A stretch of 64,000 nt of DNA. Source: Acidimicrobiales bacterium (GTDB lineage: Bacteria; Actinomycetota; Acidimicrobiia; Acidimicrobiales; JAUJNH01). How positions within the stretch are numbered: position 1 is the first letter of the stretch; each line of letters opens with the position of its first letter. Of the stretch, positions 63,046 through 64,000 are shown in pieces. The stretch covers positions 1 through 64,000 of the forward strand of contig JAUJNH010000001.1 of assembly GCA_030448245.1 (NCBI GenBank). The letters run 5' to 3'. The notes beneath the pieces are model-generated. The model had not been told where the DNA came from. It saw nothing but the letters and a program-made list of their open reading frames with translations, and did no database searches. The position numbers and the translations under genes are program-made.

Positions 63046-64000
63046 GTGGACGAGCTCCCTGGTCACGACCCGCGCCAGTGGGGCATCGACCCCGGCTACG
63101 AGGACGTCCACCGGCGATGGCACCAGGCGCCGGCCAGCACCGTCAGGACCGTGCTCGAGGCGATGGGGGCCGAGCCGGTCGAGGCTCCGGATGGGTCGTT
63201 CCGGGCTGGAAGGCCGCCGCCGCCGACCGGCAGGGACGTGTGGGTCGTCAGGGCGGGGGAGCGGGTGGACGCGTACGGGTCGTACACCCTGCTCACCGAG
63301 GACGGGGGCGACCAGGGCGGCGACGGCCTCCTCCCGCCGGACCTGCCCCTCGGCTACCACACGCTGCAGCTCCACCAGGAGAGCCGCGCCGTCCGGCTGA
63401 TCGTGAGCCCGGGCCGATGCTTCCCTGCGCCCGCCGGCTCGTGGGGCTGGGCCGTGCAGATCTACGCCCTCCGCTCGGCGGCCAGCTGGGGGATGGGCGA
63501 CTTCGGCGACCTGGCCAGGCTGGCGGGCTGGTCGGCGGCGCTCGGCGCCGAGGTGCTGGTCGTCAACCCCCTGCACGCCCCGCTGCCGGTGGGGCCTCAG
63601 CAGCCATCGCCCTACTACCCGGCCAGCCGGGTGTTCCGCAGCCCGCTCTACCTGCGTCCGGAGCTGGTGGACGGTGCCGACGGGCTGGAGGGCCTCGACG
63701 CGGCCGCCGCCGCCGGCCGGGCTCTCTCCAGCGGTGCCCACGTCGATCGCGACGCCGTCTGGCAGGCGAAGCTGCCGGTGCTCGAGCAGGCCTTCCAGCG
63801 CTGGTCGACGGCGGGCCAGCAGAGCGGGCTCGACGCCTACCGCAACGCGGTCGGTCCCGGGCTCGACCAGTGGGCGGCCTTCTGCGCCGCCTGCGAGGTG
63901 GCGGGGACCGACTGGGGGTCGTGGCCGTCGGCGTTCGGCACGCCGGATGCGGCGGTCGCCGCGGTGGCGGCCGACCGGGACCTCGCGCCGCGGGCCGCCT
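63046..64000 (+). CDS. malQ: 4-alpha-glucanotransferase (amylomaltase), 5' part
   Basis: The first 318 codons of a GH77 enzyme, cut by the window edge. After a domain of about 120 residues the catalytic barrel begins: WGWAVQIYALRSAASWGMGDFGDL and NPLHAPLPVGPQQPSPYYPASR are GH77 hallmarks (the equivalent of the NPLHAL / PYSPSSR motifs). It remodels maltodextrins and glycogen. GTG start at 63046; the catalytic Asp/Glu residues lie beyond the window. Confidence 0.85.
   Translation, partial: MDELPGHDPRQWGIDPGYEDVHRRWHQAPASTVRTVLEAMGAEPVEAPDGSFRAGRPPPPTGRDVWVVRAGERVDAYGSYTLLTEDGGDQGGDGLLPPDLPLGYHTLQLHQESRAVRLIVSPGRCFPAPAGSWGWAVQIYALRSAASWGMGDFGDLARLAGWSAALGAEVLVVNPLHAPLPVGPQQPSPYYPASRVFRSPLYLRPELVDGADGLEGLDAAAAAGRALSSGAHVDRDAVWQAKLPVLEQAFQRWSTAGQQSGLDAYRNAVGPGLDQWAAFCAACEVAGTDWGSWPSAFGTPDAAVAAVAADRDLAPRAA

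Overview
The window is very GC-rich (mostly GGC/GCC/CTC-type codons, many GTG and a few TTG starts, many 4-base ATGA/GTGA overlaps between genes). It carries Actinomycetota hallmarks: a recC-recB-recD operon, a mycothiol-dependent maleylpyruvate isomerase-like (DinB-fold) protein, a wax ester synthase/DGAT, and an IS21 remnant. My best guess is an uncultured soil or sediment actinobacterium, possibly Acidimicrobiia. The lineage is inference. Several one-base frameshifts and abrupt chimeric junctions suggest a draft or metagenome assembly, real gene decay, or both.

Layout. (1) 1-6128: right end of an integrated mobile element. It has a MobF-type relaxase/helicase gene broken by three -1 frameshifts, a winged-helix protein, an excisionase-like protein with its own promoter and a five-unit 10-bp repeat array, and a small gene overlapping a nucleotidyltransferase toxin-like gene. 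A 42-nt tRNA-Val(TAC) 3' half marks the attachment site. (2) 6282-10277: a decayed DoxX-like remnant, an ABC-2 exporter pair and a NarL-type two-component system. (3) 10547-22516: a sugar cluster with aldo/keto reductase, UDP-galactopyranose-mutase-like flavoprotein, galK (divergent), GH1-like enzyme, zinc dehydrogenase, GH2 enzyme, galT, glycosyltransferase and a beta-propeller glycosidase. It looks like galactoside scavenging. (4) 22519-29166: housekeeping and lipid genes (DUF2231, SRPBCC, pirin, WS/DGAT, DsbA-like, PAP2, RecB-like nuclease, DinB-like). (5) 29214-38061: recD, recB, recC. (6) 38137-43524: hydrolase, SnoaL-like, CPBP protease, double ABC ATPase, sulfotransferase.

(7) 43536-49985 is the most interesting intact part. 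Chorismate lyase, an SDR, a di-iron PaaA/BoxB-like oxygenase and an aryl-CoA ligase form one tight operon, with a drug-type ABC exporter and a YtkA-like membrane protein divergent from it. Together they suggest de novo 4-hydroxybenzoate, its CoA thioester, oxidation of that thioester, and export of a product. (8) 49978-57578 is a scarred mosaic. An NRPS gene is cut in mid adenylation domain and abuts broken beta-helix fragments, an IstB remnant, a glycosyltransferase with one in-frame stop, an acyl-CoA ligase stub, an intact cupredoxin lipoprotein, and an aspartyl-tRNA synthetase tail fused in frame to a condensation-domain start. The two NRPS pieces may be the ends of one gene. (9) 57575-64000: double-domain CoA transferase, MBL-fold hydrolase, DUF72, carotenoid-type oxidoreductase, and the start of malQ, which runs off the window.
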